DNA of 64,000 nt from Clavelina lepadiformis (lineage: Eukaryota > Chordata > Ascidiacea > Aplousobranchia > Clavelinidae), in the NCBI RefSeq assembly GCF_947623445.1, contig NC_135245.1:5029501-5093500 (forward strand), in the 5' to 3' direction. The notes beneath the pieces are model-generated. The model had not been told where the DNA came from, ran no database searches, and saw nothing but the letters and a program-made list of their open reading frames with translations. Shown piece by piece: positions 27,165-39,042 of the stretch. Numbering within the stretch: position 1 is the stretch's first letter; each line of letters begins with the position of its first letter. The position numbers were made by a program, and so were the translations under genes.

Positions 27165-27480
27165 CCGTAAAACCTCTATTTCACCGCCATGGCGCTCTAT
27201 TTTTCAACTCTTGTTTAAAAGTGGCATTCTATTAGAGGTGACGTTCAATTAGAGGTTGGCGCTCTATTTTTCGACTAGCTGGTCAGAATTTTGAAATAAA
27301 GTTTATTAATGAAAAGAAAAAACACCAAACACATTTACCGGTATATACTAAAAGTGGTGTTCTATTAGAGGTGGCGTTCAATTAGAGGGAGGCGCTCTAT
27401 TTTTCAACTCTTGTTTAAAAGTGGCGTTCTATTAGAGGTGGTGTTCAAATAGAGGTGGCGCTCAAATAGAGGTTTTACGG
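27165..27480. mobile_element. TA-flanked inverted-repeat element (CCGTAAAACC ends)
   Basis: The left end CCGTAAAACCTCTATTT and right end AAATAGAGGTTTTACGG are near-perfect inverted repeats, flanked on both sides by TATA. Inside, blocks containing CTATTAGAGGTG, GGCGTTCAATTAGAGG and GGCGCTCTATTTTTC alternate several times in direct order, so much of the element is internal repeats. No protein is encoded. TA duplication suggests a Tc1/mariner- or ISL2EU-like mobiliser, which is inference. Confidence 0.75.
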
Positions 27481-27502
27481 TATATCAATTTATATACTTT
27501 GC

Positions 27503-27736
27503 AAAGACAACTTTGCAATCACTACTAATATCACTTTTATCTAAATATAATTTTCTTAAAGCTATCATTTAGTTTGCTATTAGAATTACAAAACCACAAT
27601 AGACTGAAATCAATGTATTATGCAAGACAAATGTTTAAACAATATACAATATGTAGTAGTTATACTGTAAATCCGTAATATAGGAGAAGAAATTACCATA
27701 CTTTATTAAAAAAAAATGCCAGTGGATACAAAATTT
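27503..27736. repeat. Second copy of PACS intron segment
   Basis: About 97% identical to 20066-20292 by eye and in the same orientation. It starts 22 bp after the TA-flanked element. Only intronic PACS sequence is copied; no PACS exon is included. Confidence 0.85.
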
Positions 27737-28613
27737 CAAGGGTTTATAATATATCTTAAAACTCTATTGACCTAGAAAGCTATATTTTTTGTTTTTTTTT
27801 CGGATTCTTTATAACAGAAGTAAAACAAAAAAATCTTAGATGTAAGAGTGTATATTTTCATTTTTTCTGGTTGATTTTGTATGAAATGACCCTCACTATA
27901 CCCGAGTATGCATAGTAAACGCACCTTAAGTGTGTTACTCTATACTCCAAGGTATCTTGTGAAAAAACAATGTTGAGGGTACCTTCAGTTGGAAAAACTA
28001 TAGTTGCAACTTGCAAAATAAGTGGTGCATGTTCACAATTTTTGGTGTAACACGACGAGACAAGATTCCAGTAAATGTCAAGTGACATAAGGTTCATCAG
28101 AGTTTTGTAGTTAAATATTTCCAAAGTCAATTCACACAAAAAAGCAAAGTGTGACACACACAATATATGCATCCATGAAACTTGATGTATTTATTCAAAT
28201 AGGAGCTGCACCTGCTATTCTTAAAACATTTTGTGCAGTGTCTCAACAAGAGTGGCTCCTATTTCTTTTCAGTAATAAATCTATTTGACAAGATTCTATA
28301 TTAGGGTGTATCTTAAAAATGATTTTAGGATTTTTTATGATCCGCCCCTACAAACTGTTTTCAATGTCATTAAACCATTTCCTTGTTTGCTTCTCTTATA
28401 AAAAGGGGACAGTGTTTTCTGATTTTCCTTTTCTTTTGAAATAATTAATTAATGGAAGATTAAATTTTGTGTATCAATTTTAGAGGCAAACAAAGAATTG
28501 GTTGAAAGGCTAAACCATGTTTGGAAACTAGCCTCATTGATAACCATCATGGTAATGTTTCAACAGGTTGAAACGTTTACAGTTTGGCTAAATAAATCGT
28601 TCAACAGAAAATC

Positions 28614-30935
28614 ATGGGAAATTCTGAAAGTACCTGCTGTGAAATATCAAAACAAGAGGAGGATCTATCCCCCAGTGTGGACAAAGGCGAGCATGAATTA
28701 GTTTATTCAGGTGATCCTCGATCTCCTACAGCAGAAATATGTAGAACACCAATCAGCTGTCTTCAAGAGAATAAAGAAGAGCCCAGTCTTGTGTCTACAG
28801 TTGAAGTAAACAATCAAGCATGTAAAGACACTACAAAAACAGATCATTCTGAATCTTTACTACAAACCCCAAAGGTTGTCAATGACACAGTTTCTAATTG
28901 CATCGGTTCAGACATACTTGATCCTCGTTCCCCTTCTGAAGGAATTACTAGAACCCCATTACGATTGCCTGACAAAGTGAATGAAGAGAGAACTCTCATT
29001 GATCCAAGATCGCCAACAGTTGGGATTGACAGGACACCTATATCTGCCAAAGAGCAACCTAAATCTGACAATAACACAGCTAGTGCAGTAAGCCGTGATT
29101 TACATGACCCTCGATCTCCAACAACAGAGCTTTCAAGAACACCACTAAAATTATCATATAAAGGTGTGATTTTAAATTGTTATAATGCAAAGCATGTGCA
29201 TATAATATGGTTTTGATTGTGTCATTTGCTAAGAAATTTACTAGTGTAGTCTAATTTGCCTTTTGATTTTTTTAAACATTTGCTTATTTTTAGAGAATCT
29301 GCGACGAACAGTTTTGTTGAGCAATACTTTGATGTCATCACCAGTTGCAGTAGTGGAAAAATCAAAGCTGTTCAAAGTGGACTTGCAGGATGATGTGGTA
29401 GATGACAGTATAACCCATGTCACTGTAGGACAAACTAATGATGAAGTGGCGCAGGTGCAGTCCCCAGAAGATATAAATTTTGCTGCTCACTTAAATCTTA
29501 GCTCTTCAAGCAGTTCAAATATATCTATGTCTAGTGTTGCTGTAAACTGTGGAAGCGAATGCCCTAGCATTAACACAACTGACTTCAATGAGGCTGAGGA
29601 TTGTGAAATAGACTTAATGGATGCAGTTAATTTGGTTGAAAACAATGAAGATTCTATATTAGCAGAAACAGCCGTAATACACAACTCTGTGACTTGTAAA
29701 GATAATGTAATTGCTTGCCAAGATGTCAATGGCACTGGTCATGCATTTGTAGTAGCAGCTGGATCAGTATCGCATCAAGATGCTTCACAGAAAGATGCTA
29801 TACTTTTATCAACATTTTCATCAGAAACCAATGAGAATTGTCAAGAAACTGCAGAAGAGTTTCTATCAACAAGACCTAGTATCACAACTGACAACTCTGA
29901 ATTACCTGTACAAGCAAATATAAATAGTGAAGAAGATTTAGTAACAGAAGATAGACCTGGTCACTTATCTAATCAAAAGCTGTCAGATACTAAAAATGTC
30001 AATCAACTCAACCTGCCTCTAGGTGAATGCAATCCTAATGCTGTCCAAACATTGCTTACAGATAATGACAAATGCAAAGGTATTGCTTCTCCATCTGACA
30101 TCAGTCAACCAGACAACAGTGAAATAAAACTCTTGAAAGACGAAAATGTGCTCCATAGAAATAATTTAAAATTAAAGAATTCTGCCAATAAAGCAAACCA
30201 AAATGAAGTGCCAAATACAAAATTAAAGAAAAGGTCTCAGATTCCATCAGTTATAAAAGGTAAAGATGCATGTAATTAATGATAAATTGGAAGTCGTAAT
30301 CATAATATTTGTGGTCTATACTGTAGTATATAACAAAATTATTATGTACATTACATAAGACCTGTCCATTTTAGGTGTTCCAGGACATCATAAGTTGTTA
30401 AGTGCTGGATCAAAGACTTCGCTTTTTTTACAAATTGCCGCAGATGAACAAACAAATGTACTTTCTGCAGCCATTCAAGGTGAAAATCAGCCCCTTCAAA
30501 AACCAAAGCAGAAAATCCATAATAATACTCAAATTACCAAGTCATTTCGATCACCTTTAGCTGTCCTGGGTCATAGTAATTCTCCAGAACCCAAGCAGGT
30601 AAACAGTTTTATAATTATTATTCTGTTTTTTGTCACTTCTCTTCCCTCTTTTACCTAAAAAGTTGTTTCAATGTAATTTATGTTACTCATTTCTTTTAGT
30701 ATGGACGTAAACGGAAAATAATTCACCACATTTTTAGGGTTTTGGTTCCGGGGAGAGGAGAAATTTAAAAGAAAATCTACGAAATACAAGCAAAGTGCCA
30801 CGCTACAGAGGCACATTGGTGACTAGGTCCCACTCTGTCAGCCTTGCTTTAGAAGAAAATAAATGTCACAGGTCTCTTGATGTCAACTCACTAAGCAGGC
30901 ATGCTTCGCTGTCAGGAAGTGGAAAAGAAAATTAA
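28614..30935 (+). CDS. CDCA3/Tome-1-like mitotic-entry protein
   Basis: Exons 28614-29163, 29294-30259, 30375-30598 and 30738-30935 join in frame to give 645 residues. Vertebrate CDCA3 (Tome-1) is a cytosolic F-box-like adaptor that triggers Wee1 destruction at mitotic entry and is itself destroyed by APC/C-Cdh1. Family marks here: an N-terminal MGN (possible N-myristoylation); four DPRSP...RTP modules in exon 1, each with paired proline-directed CDK-type sites (DPRSPTAEICRTP, DPRSPSEGITRTP, DPRSPTVGIDRTP, DPRSPTTELSRTP); an SPLAVLGHSNSPEPKQ segment like the vertebrate SPLTILQDDNSP region; and a KEN motif that forms the last three residues. The middle exon is long, Ser/Asn/Asp-rich and probably disordered. 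It makes the protein over twice the vertebrate length (about 270). A CAACAG acceptor precedes the ATG by six bases, so a 5' leader splice, cis or trans, is likely. Confidence 0.82.
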
Positions 30936-31013
30936 ACTTGAGCTTTTTCCAGCTAACCACACAATTGCCAAAATTAACTCCAGTGTGCAGTGGTATGGCG
31001 GATCCTGCTCTGA

Positions 31014-31019
31014 AATAAA
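31014..31019 (+). terminator. Possible CDCA3 poly(A) signal
   Basis: AATAAA lies 78 bp after the CDCA3-like stop codon. A second AATAAA at about 31437 is an alternative. Confidence 0.4.
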
Positions 31020-32147
31020 TATGCTTGTGCAATAACCGTATTTGTTAATTAGTAACTTAACTATGTTGTGTGTGTCCATGGGGTGGAGATTGAGGTAACA
31101 TTGTTAGATGGTAAACTGCCTATGAATGATGGTAAACTGCTTGTGAATGTGTAATTTAACCTTATATACTCTCATAGCCTTCTGATATCAAAATAGTAAA
31201 ATCCAATTACATTGTGTTATAGCCAAGTGTTTCATTTAGCTATAACTGCTTTGTTCTAGATGTTAGTTGTACTTTCAGGAAAAGAATTATGTAATGTTGA
31301 ATGTGTGACGAAAACAAATGACCGAAAGTCGCAGAAATGTTAATTTTGGTTATGTATTATTATTTTGTGTAGACCTTACATATTGAATAGAGTTGTTTGC
31401 GATTGACTAAACTGTGCATGCTTCTCACTTTGTAATAATAAACTGCATTGATCACAGCTTTGCATGAAACATTGTTTTTGAAGTAACGGTATGTAACCTT
31501 TCACATACAGTGTGTGTCATTTTGCCTAATCCTCCATAGTAACACTTTCAGTGAATCTCTGGTCTGCCTAATAAGTGCTCAGCTAAGAACAGACAATTTG
31601 AAATAAACGTATACAGGAATTACTAATGTCAAGTAAAAATAAACAGAAGTTATGCTAATCAAAGGTGATCGCTTGAAATTGACTGTGACATGCCAGAGGA
31701 GGTGACTACGAACAAAGCAGTAAAAATATTTCACATATAATATGTTCAATTCAAAATAATGTGTTCATGGTACATCACATTAGTATGAAATACACAATTT
31801 GAGTTGCAACAAATTGGCAAAAAAATTACAACAATAAATGTATCCTAAATACTGATGGTAAAGAATTTTTAAAAACATAAAAAGCAGTGAAACGCAATGA
31901 ATATCTAAAAATAAAAATCCAAGCAAATTTCTCTTTTCAGCACCACATGTTCAAATATCAGTAACGTAATAATCATCTACAATTCAAAAACAAAGCATTG
32001 TTGGCAAATCATATAATAATGTTTCAGAAAAGGTTACAAATTTAAGCAAATATGTAATTTCTGAAAAGGGGGACATAGTGAGATGATGGATGACATCATT
32101 TAGAAATAATATGGAAGGTTAGAAAAACGAGTCAAAGTGAAAAAATT

Positions 32148-35100
32148 TCAGTTGTGTTGTGATGGCTTTCCCACTGTATAACCCTTCCAGCGCTGAAAAA
32201 CCTGTTGAAATATGGGATCATCTGAAATTGATGACATGAGGGCCAACTGGTCAAGATGTGTAACATGGTAATCCCATCGTGCAATTTTTGGTTGAATTTT
32301 TAAAATAAAATGACGAAGATCATAAAATGTCCTTGTTCCTCCATCGTAAAGAGGAAGCATAGCTTTCAAAGAGGTCATACCATCTTGAAAAAGCTTAGAA
32401 GCTTGACTGTATACTTTAGGAAGGTTTACACCTAACCTCTCAAATTGAGTAACTGTGTCTGCAGGAAGGTTCTCACTTCCCATTCCAAACTGATCCTCCA
32501 ACAAAGATTTGAAGTCGTATAATCCAATGAGAGAATAAATAAAGCCATTCAAAACAAAAGAGGAAGGAGAGGTTGGATACTCTTCATACCACACATATTT
32601 TCCCATAAACATAGCTTGCACACCACCCTTGTTAGAAGGAAGTGTGAATGGTAGCAATCCCAGAGCAAGGGTTTTTAGGTAAGATTCATTTTTGTAAACA
32701 TAGTATGCTCTGGACAAAAGAGACAATGCCTGGCCCTGTCCCATTGCTGAGAGCCAACCGGGAGGAATAGGGTCATAACCTGGAAGCACTCTCTCAATGT
32801 CATTCTTCCATCCACCAGATTCAGGATCCTGATTTTTTACAATCCAATCGCTGGCAGCTTGAAATTGTGACATGTGCTGACTTGTGGAAACAGTGATGTT
32901 ATCGATAAACCCAGATCCGCGAACAATAAGGCAAGTTACCTAGGATTTTGGAAACAAAATGGTTTGAATATAAAGAACAAACAAAAATGGCTTGGAGATT
33001 TTTTTAATTTTTGAACAGAACGGCTGAAACATATATTCTACCTTTGTAATAGATGTTTTGACCTTCTTTTTCTTCGTACTGGACAAACCAATTCCTTTTC
33101 TCAAATCAGTAACAAGATCACGAGCAATATGTCTCCATGATTGCGTTGCACCGATGCCATAAAAGATATTTGATCGGTGATCGAAGTCAAGCAACAAACT
33201 GCAAATTAAATGTATTGCAAATGTTTTTGCCATATCAAAATCAACAAAAGTGACATTCAGAAGTAAAGCACATACAATGGGATCTCATTGCTATACACCA
33301 TTTTCTCTAGAGAATTCTTTGGGGATAAGTGAGGTTTTCAGAATAACAAAATGAAATAAAATGTACGTAAATAGGAGAAAAAACGTTCCATAACAGTGAG
33401 ATGTTTGGGTTAATATGTGGTGAATAACAAAATCCCAGTATATATTCTAAAAACATAACTTTTTATTCAGCTACAGTTGTTATAAAAACTTTTCAGCAAT
33501 ACTTGTTTGTTATGTAATGTATGGTGTATTGCTTTGCTTTGTCATTGGTATCCACCATCACTGATATGGATCCATTTCCAACAAATCTAATATCGAATGA
33601 CAGAACACGCTCAACCGTATTACCAATATGCAGGGTGAGTCCGCTTCCCAAAGGTATTGAATCTGTTTTCAAAATCATTTAAATTGAAAACTACGAGCCC
33701 TTAACAAACTTATTTAGGCAAACAAGTGTGTGGTACCTGGTGTGGTAAATTTGACAACCTTGTTCCTAATTAATGGGTCGTCAACATATTGAGTGATGCA
33801 TTGTTTATTAGATTGCTTCCAAACAGGCTGCAAAGAGACCAGGAGTGAATACAAAAAGCATGATTTGGCAAAAATAAAAATATGCATTATCATTATATAA
33901 TACACTTATAAAGTATTATACACTTATAGTTCTATTAGCACAGGCATTAAAATGAAAGCAATAATCTCTACAGCAGCTGCATGAGGCATCTACATTTCTA
34001 TCATAGCTCTGCAAAGTCCTGTTTTAGATTGGGGTTTTCTCATCTTATCTAATGTTGTTGAACTGATAATGAACCAGAATATTTAAATGTTATGGCACAA
34101 ATCACTATCAAACAATCAACAAACAACAAATTAAACACAAACATAATTAGTCTATGTTTTTGAAAAAATGATTTAAGCATCAGTAAAATCATTAGAACAC
34201 AAATTTTTTTGCTAGATCTAAATCACAACCTGATTTCTCTTAAATATTTTCAAATAAGATACTTTTAACTACAGACCTGTATGGTGTCAGCATCTTCATA
34301 AACGGTTTCTTGGGGTAACTTTTGCACAAGATTTTTACAGTAATGACTTAAGCCATATTGACAGATTTGAATTCCATAAAAATAACCATGTTTACCCCAT
34401 TGCGAAGAGAGTGGAACGCCTTTCAAAATTTATCAAACAAAGAATTGTGAATTGAGCATAAACAGTATTTCAGCAGTACTTTGTTGTATGCATACAGTTG
34501 TTATCTCTCATTTCTGTATACACAATTATGCATTAGTAAACTATGCACATATATAAACTTTGTGCATTTCACATTTTTCACAGATATGCTTCTTCCTATC
34601 AAAGCACCACATTATTCAGTGAATACCTTCAATTCCAGATACACACTTTACCCTGTCACGAACTTCCACATTATATGTATCAAAGCTCATTAACATACCA
34701 TGGTATGTATATGGTGTTGGCAATTCATTAATAACCTGTAAATAAAACAGCGAATTATTCTAATAAAACGGCTCAAGAGCATTTTCTGTATAATGAAATA
34801 CAAGACTGTGCAATATTAAGGCTAATTCACTTAACATATATGAAAACAATCACAGTTTTTCGTTTTTGAGCACCGGTATATTCTGATAACAAATATGTGT
34901 AGAACTAAATAGTAGAAAGTAAAAACTTTGTATTGAATTATACAAACCTTTCCATAACTGTGAGAAAATTCGAATCGATCATAACCATCATAATGCTTCA
35001 TTGCCCCATATACCTCAAAATATTTCTCAATAAAACTAAAAGGCATGTACACAATTTCATCTTTGTCAGTTGTTTTGAGACACTGCACAGGGTAATCATC

Positions 35101-35412
35101 GTTTATCAGACATTCTAATGGAGCAACTGGTGGTGGGTTAGCATCCTGATTGGGAGGTTCATCCGGTAGAACTTTCTGGGGATTAAGTTGATTTTGCTCA
35201 CTTAACCATTGCTTTTTCAATTGCTCCTGTACTTCAGGAGGTATGTCGTAAAGCGATCTGATGTTAGTATCACATTCAACAACACTGTCGTCTTTTTGTA
35301 TCAAGAGAAGTACAAGAAGGATTAAAATTAAGGCAGCTAGAATTGCATATTTTTTAAATGCAAACAGACTTCTCAGATAGCGTAAGGTCTGCCACAGCAT
35401 CTTACTTTGCAT
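32148..35412 (-). CDS. GLCE: Heparan sulfate D-glucuronyl C5-epimerase
   Basis: Seven exons: 35412-34948, 34735-34627, 34419-34277, 33827-33737, 33662-33503, 33198-33042, 32939-32148. Phases agree, giving 638 residues (human GLCE is 617). The enzyme converts D-glucuronate to L-iduronate in nascent heparan sulfate/heparin in the Golgi lumen, acting after N-deacetylation/sulfation. A type II signal anchor lies at about residues 22-38 ([17 protein letters not shown]), after a basic cytosolic end. Conserved blocks follow: [53 protein letters not shown] with [25 protein letters not shown], and near the end [15 protein letters not shown] and ARWDYHVTH, which carry tyrosines in the conserved active-site region. 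The start was set at the ATG at 35410-35412; the frame extends upstream only through a TTG. The last exon encodes the whole C-terminal alpha-helical domain. Confidence 0.95.
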
Positions 35413-35808
35413 GGAGGACAAAGCATCACAGATTAATATGTTTCCATGTTTTTAACATTCATCCATCCGGTAAACGTAATCAGTCAATAAAAAATGTAAG
35501 AAAAAGTATATACCTTTTAAAATATTAATAAGAAAATTTTATCAGAAAAGACTAGCTTGTAAATTTTTATCTCAAGTAGCCAACTAATAAACAACAATTG
35601 AAATTAATTAATAAATTACTAATTAACTAAATTAATAATGGATGAAATAAAAACTACAATATTTATATCACAATATAACAACTCTTAACAATAAAAATCA
35701 GAATAAAGTGACATTACAGCAACATGGTAACAAATCTCTATTTAACAAAAAGTAAAAGCATGTTAATAATGAAACTAGTTTGTAGAAAACAAATAATAAC
35801 TGAAGCAA

Positions 35809-36648
35809 TCAAAACTGATTATCATTATTTTCAAGCTCTTCATCAGGGCAGCAATAATATTCAACAAAACAAATCTGGCCATTTTCATTCTTAATCATAT
35901 ACTGCAGGGATAGGAAACCACGATGGTCCATTCTTACACAAACTTTTGTAGCAAGATTTACAGCTTTGACTGAAGGTTTCAAGAGACTTAGCCTGTATCG
36001 GTTTGACTGAGTTTGATTACATTCAAAAAACTCAACCATGTCAGATGTGTTTGGGATATCATGATGTGACTGGCCAAGTGTTCCGAACGTAGACAACCTA
36101 AAAAAAGGATGATCTGGAGACATGGTTATTTGCAAAACTTCACTTGTCACATCTAATTCATTAAATGCTTCTTTCAAACATTCAGCTTTCATAATGACTT
36201 TGTTAATTACATTTGCTGCGGAAAACTCAAAGTCCAGTGTTTGATCTGGTTCCTGCGTTTTAATACTACAGCCAGTTACAGCACCATCTTCTTCAAGAGT
36301 TATTACAAGAGGAGTTCCGTAACCGTTATACATCATTCTCATGGCAGTAACTGATGGTGGGTTGCTTCCAAATATGCTCAAACATTCTTGCAAGATGTCA
36401 AGATTAATACAGAATGTAATGGAATCTTCACGAATAATATAATCTTGAAAAACTTGGGCTTGAATAAATGCATTGGCTTGAATGCATTTAGCATCTTCAA
36501 CGGTAACCTTCATTCCATTTTCAGTAACAAACACGGTGGCAGTGTCTTTGAAATGAATTGCTTTCAAAATATGTGACAAATTTCTCGCATTATTCATGTT
36601 TGCATTGAAGGCATACCTTTCCTCTTCATTTTGAGTTAGCAAAACCAT
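35809..36648 (-). CDS. RAD1: Checkpoint clamp subunit RAD1
   Basis: An intronless frame of 279 residues, the usual length (human 282). RAD1 forms the nuclear 9-1-1 ring with RAD9 and HUS1, which is loaded on damaged DNA and recruits TOPBP1 to activate ATR. Recognisable segments run in order from end to end: NARNLSHILKAIHFKDTATV, EDAKCIQANAFIQ, FCINLDILQECLSIFG, MMYNGYGTPLVITLEE, SPDHPFFRLSTFG, and a final RMDHRGFLSLQYMIKNE with EYYCCPDEE. The start ATG (36646-36648) coincides with the start of homology (MVLLTQNEEE). No splice site interrupts it. The gene follows GLCE on the same strand, with 396 bp between the RAD1 stop and the GLCE start, so separate promoters are likely. Confidence 0.96.
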   Translation of the reverse strand: MVLLTQNEEERYAFNANMNNARNLSHILKAIHFKDTATVFVTENGMKVTVEDAKCIQANAFIQAQVFQDYIIREDSITFCINLDILQECLSIFGSNPPSVTAMRMMYNGYGTPLVITLEEDGAVTGCSIKTQEPDQTLDFEFSAANVINKVIMKAECLKEAFNELDVTSEVLQITMSPDHPFFRLSTFGTLGQSHHDIPNTSDMVEFFECNQTQSNRYRLSLLKPSVKAVNLATKVCVRMDHRGFLSLQYMIKNENGQICFVEYYCCPDEELENNDNQF

Positions 36649-37247
36649 GTTAGTTCCGAAAAAAAGCTAAACAAAACGAGTTTCAGAATCAGTGCTATTT
36701 ATACATATACTGTAAGGCCTATATGGCATGCTACCTGATACACATAGGCTTATTATGCTAAACTTCAAAGTAAAAACAACATTCATTAAAATAGAACTAA
36801 AAAAACATCTGCCAGGTGGCCAGGGTGGTCATGTCAATAGATACATCAGAGTAAGTATTAGAAAGCTAAAATTAACAACGCAATTGTGAAAGTAAACGTA
36901 AGCTAAAAGAAAGTTTACAAATGCGTAGAGGTACCCATGTGTGATATGCCTCACAGTAATTTGGTTACTTACCTATTAATGATAAACAAATGCAGGATTT
37001 ATAAAACTTTGCACACATAGTGACATACATTAGTACATGCCGGACTTGGACTTGTGCATGCTATATTTCTTGTAAAAATCAGATATTTTTACCAATCCAG
37101 AAAAAAAACAACAATAGTCTGAATGTCAATATTAAAGTTACCTTTGTTTTGCAGATTACTACATCTACAATGGGTTATAATTATGTGTGGATAGCAGTAT
37201 GCCAACAATCTTAATATATACCGGTAGTAAGTAAATGGGTGTATATC

Positions 37248-37385
37248 ATCTGAGTGACAGTTCATTTGAGTGACAGTATTTGAGTGACATAATTATGACA
37301 TAAATTATTCATTCGAGTGACATAATTAACCCTAGCCCTAACTCATTACTGTAGTTTGAACAGTACCTACCAATGTGTCACTCAG
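37248..37385. repeat. GAGTGACA cluster bounded by inverted copies
   Basis: Four direct copies of AT(T/C)(T/C)GAGTGACA(G/T) lie between 37248 and 37323. CTGAGTGACA at 37250-37259 has an exact inverted copy at 37376-37385. The roughly 136 bp between could be a miniature inverted-repeat element, but no clear target duplication was found. Confidence 0.45.
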
Positions 37386-38289
37386 TTGATCAACTGCCTA
37401 AGTAAACACAGTCTGACAGTTTAGCCGTTGTTTATTGAATAGGCAAGAGTGACCTCGGTGCATAATTCTTTTTTTCTTCTCTGTGATTTGCTTTAACTGT
37501 GCTTTGTAGTACTGATACAATCATTTGATACTGATACAAACCTTTTGGTGGACATAAATATAATTTACAGTAATTCCTGTAACCAGGACAACATTTACAG
37601 TGCTGGTAAAATACAAATTTCATCATACAAGTCTTTGGTGTGTGTACAAATCAAGGATTTTCAATATTCTTTTGTAGTGGTGATTTGTTATGTAGTATAG
37701 TTTTACTTAAGTTATCAACGTAAATAGATATCTTCTATTTTAACTACTAACTTTATTGGTTTTGTCCATGGATATTTCTACTTTTACTGAAGTAGCAGAT
37801 TTTTAGGCCAAAGTAACGTATTTCAGAAGGTTTACCAAGTGCTAAAGTAGAAAGTAGCTAGTTAGTGTTTTGGTAAGAAGATAATTTGTAGTATTTTTCA
37901 TTTAAAATCACTTCTAAACAAAGCTTTGCAATCAACGAAACACAGTCTACAGCTAGACTTTCACGTATTTATTTCAAATTAGCTGTGACCAAGTGCTGAC
38001 AAAAGCATGTTGTAAACAAGTTAGTTTCATAAAATCATGTATTTCCCTGCAGTTGTATTACTTTTAGCAAGCTCGTGGTATAATTTGTGCTTTTACAACT
38101 TTTTCTTTCGATTGATGACTACCTTTTGCTTGAGCCACAGTTTAAAATGATATACTTTCTTCAAAACCTCTTAATTGTAATGGAGGGAATTTGCCCAAGA
38201 GTAAAAATAGCTTACTTCTAGTCTTCTACTTTAGTAACTTATGTGGTTGGTTTGACCAGTCATACACTCCCACAAAAATCGTTATGACA

Positions 38290-38470
38290 ACGTTGTTCTC
38301 CAATCACTGTATTGTTTATTTTTCGCCATTAACTGTGCATAGCCAAAGTTACGATGCTAACCGTTGTAGATATAGCACAATAAAAACACATGCTCACAAA
38401 CAGTTAACAGGCAGGAAAAAGTGGCTAAGCTTAAGGGCTTAAAACATGCAACATAGCAATAATGCAATTG
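38290..38470. repeat. Dispersed diverged repeat, copy 1
   Basis: Shares ordered landmarks with 62757-62990: TTTATTTTTCGCCA, GATGCTAACC / GGTGCTAACC, TGTTCACAAACA / GCTCACAAACAG, GGAAAAA-TGGC, and a GCTT-AA-ACGTGCAA / ACATGCAA tract. Identity is moderate and the element type is unknown. Confidence 0.45.
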
Positions 38471-38832
38471 TGGTATAAGATGGTAGGTTAGCATAGCCAC
38501 CAAACCCCAAAAATAATTTATAAGTTTAACTGAATTAAGGCCAAATTAACAAACAACAAACCAAATACACTGTTTGAAGATGTAGGCCTAGAGGACATGT
38601 TCCCTAATATTGAAAACACGCATATTAATAGCTGAAATAAATATATAAAGCGACATAGGCCTATATCTTAAGTGCCCAACAAATGGATGTTTACAGAAAA
38701 CCGCACAAAAGAAACTCCATCCTAGGTAGGCTACAGGAATCCTGTTTCTGTGGCCAGGAGAGGGCACAATATTGAGGCTCACATGTGCACTAAAAGATAG
38801 ACAGTACGAATCAAATAAAAGTATAATAATGT

Positions 38833-39042
38833 CAGTGGTGCGAGGCCTGCAACACAAAAAATCTGCGAGGCCCTAATATGTCCAAATTAATTTCAAAACT
38901 TTGTGAAATGTAATGCTAAATGCCGCTGTTTACAATTATGTATGAACTGTTATATCGGCAACACGACAAACGTGTTTTTCCTAAAAATCATTGCGGATCT
39001 CCGCCCTGCAACTTTTCCACGAACCCCTGGTTGAGAATAACT
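38833..39042. mobile_element. Possible hAT remnant
   Basis: The right edge GAACCCCTGGTTGAGAATAACTG is the complement of a classic hAT end (CAGTTATTCTCAACC). The proposed left edge CAGTGGTGCGAGGCC is a poor partner and the 8-bp flanks do not match, so the extent is uncertain. Confidence 0.35.

Noticed and set aside
34691..34703. Possible splice donor CATG|GTATGT in the epimerase gene
   Set aside because: The reading frame continues through it into the conserved [11 protein letters not shown] block and ends at a donor at 34626, which gives the correct phase.
35413..35421. Longer N-terminus for the glucuronyl C5-epimerase
   Set aside because: The upstream codon is TTG; the first ATG in frame is at 35410-35412.
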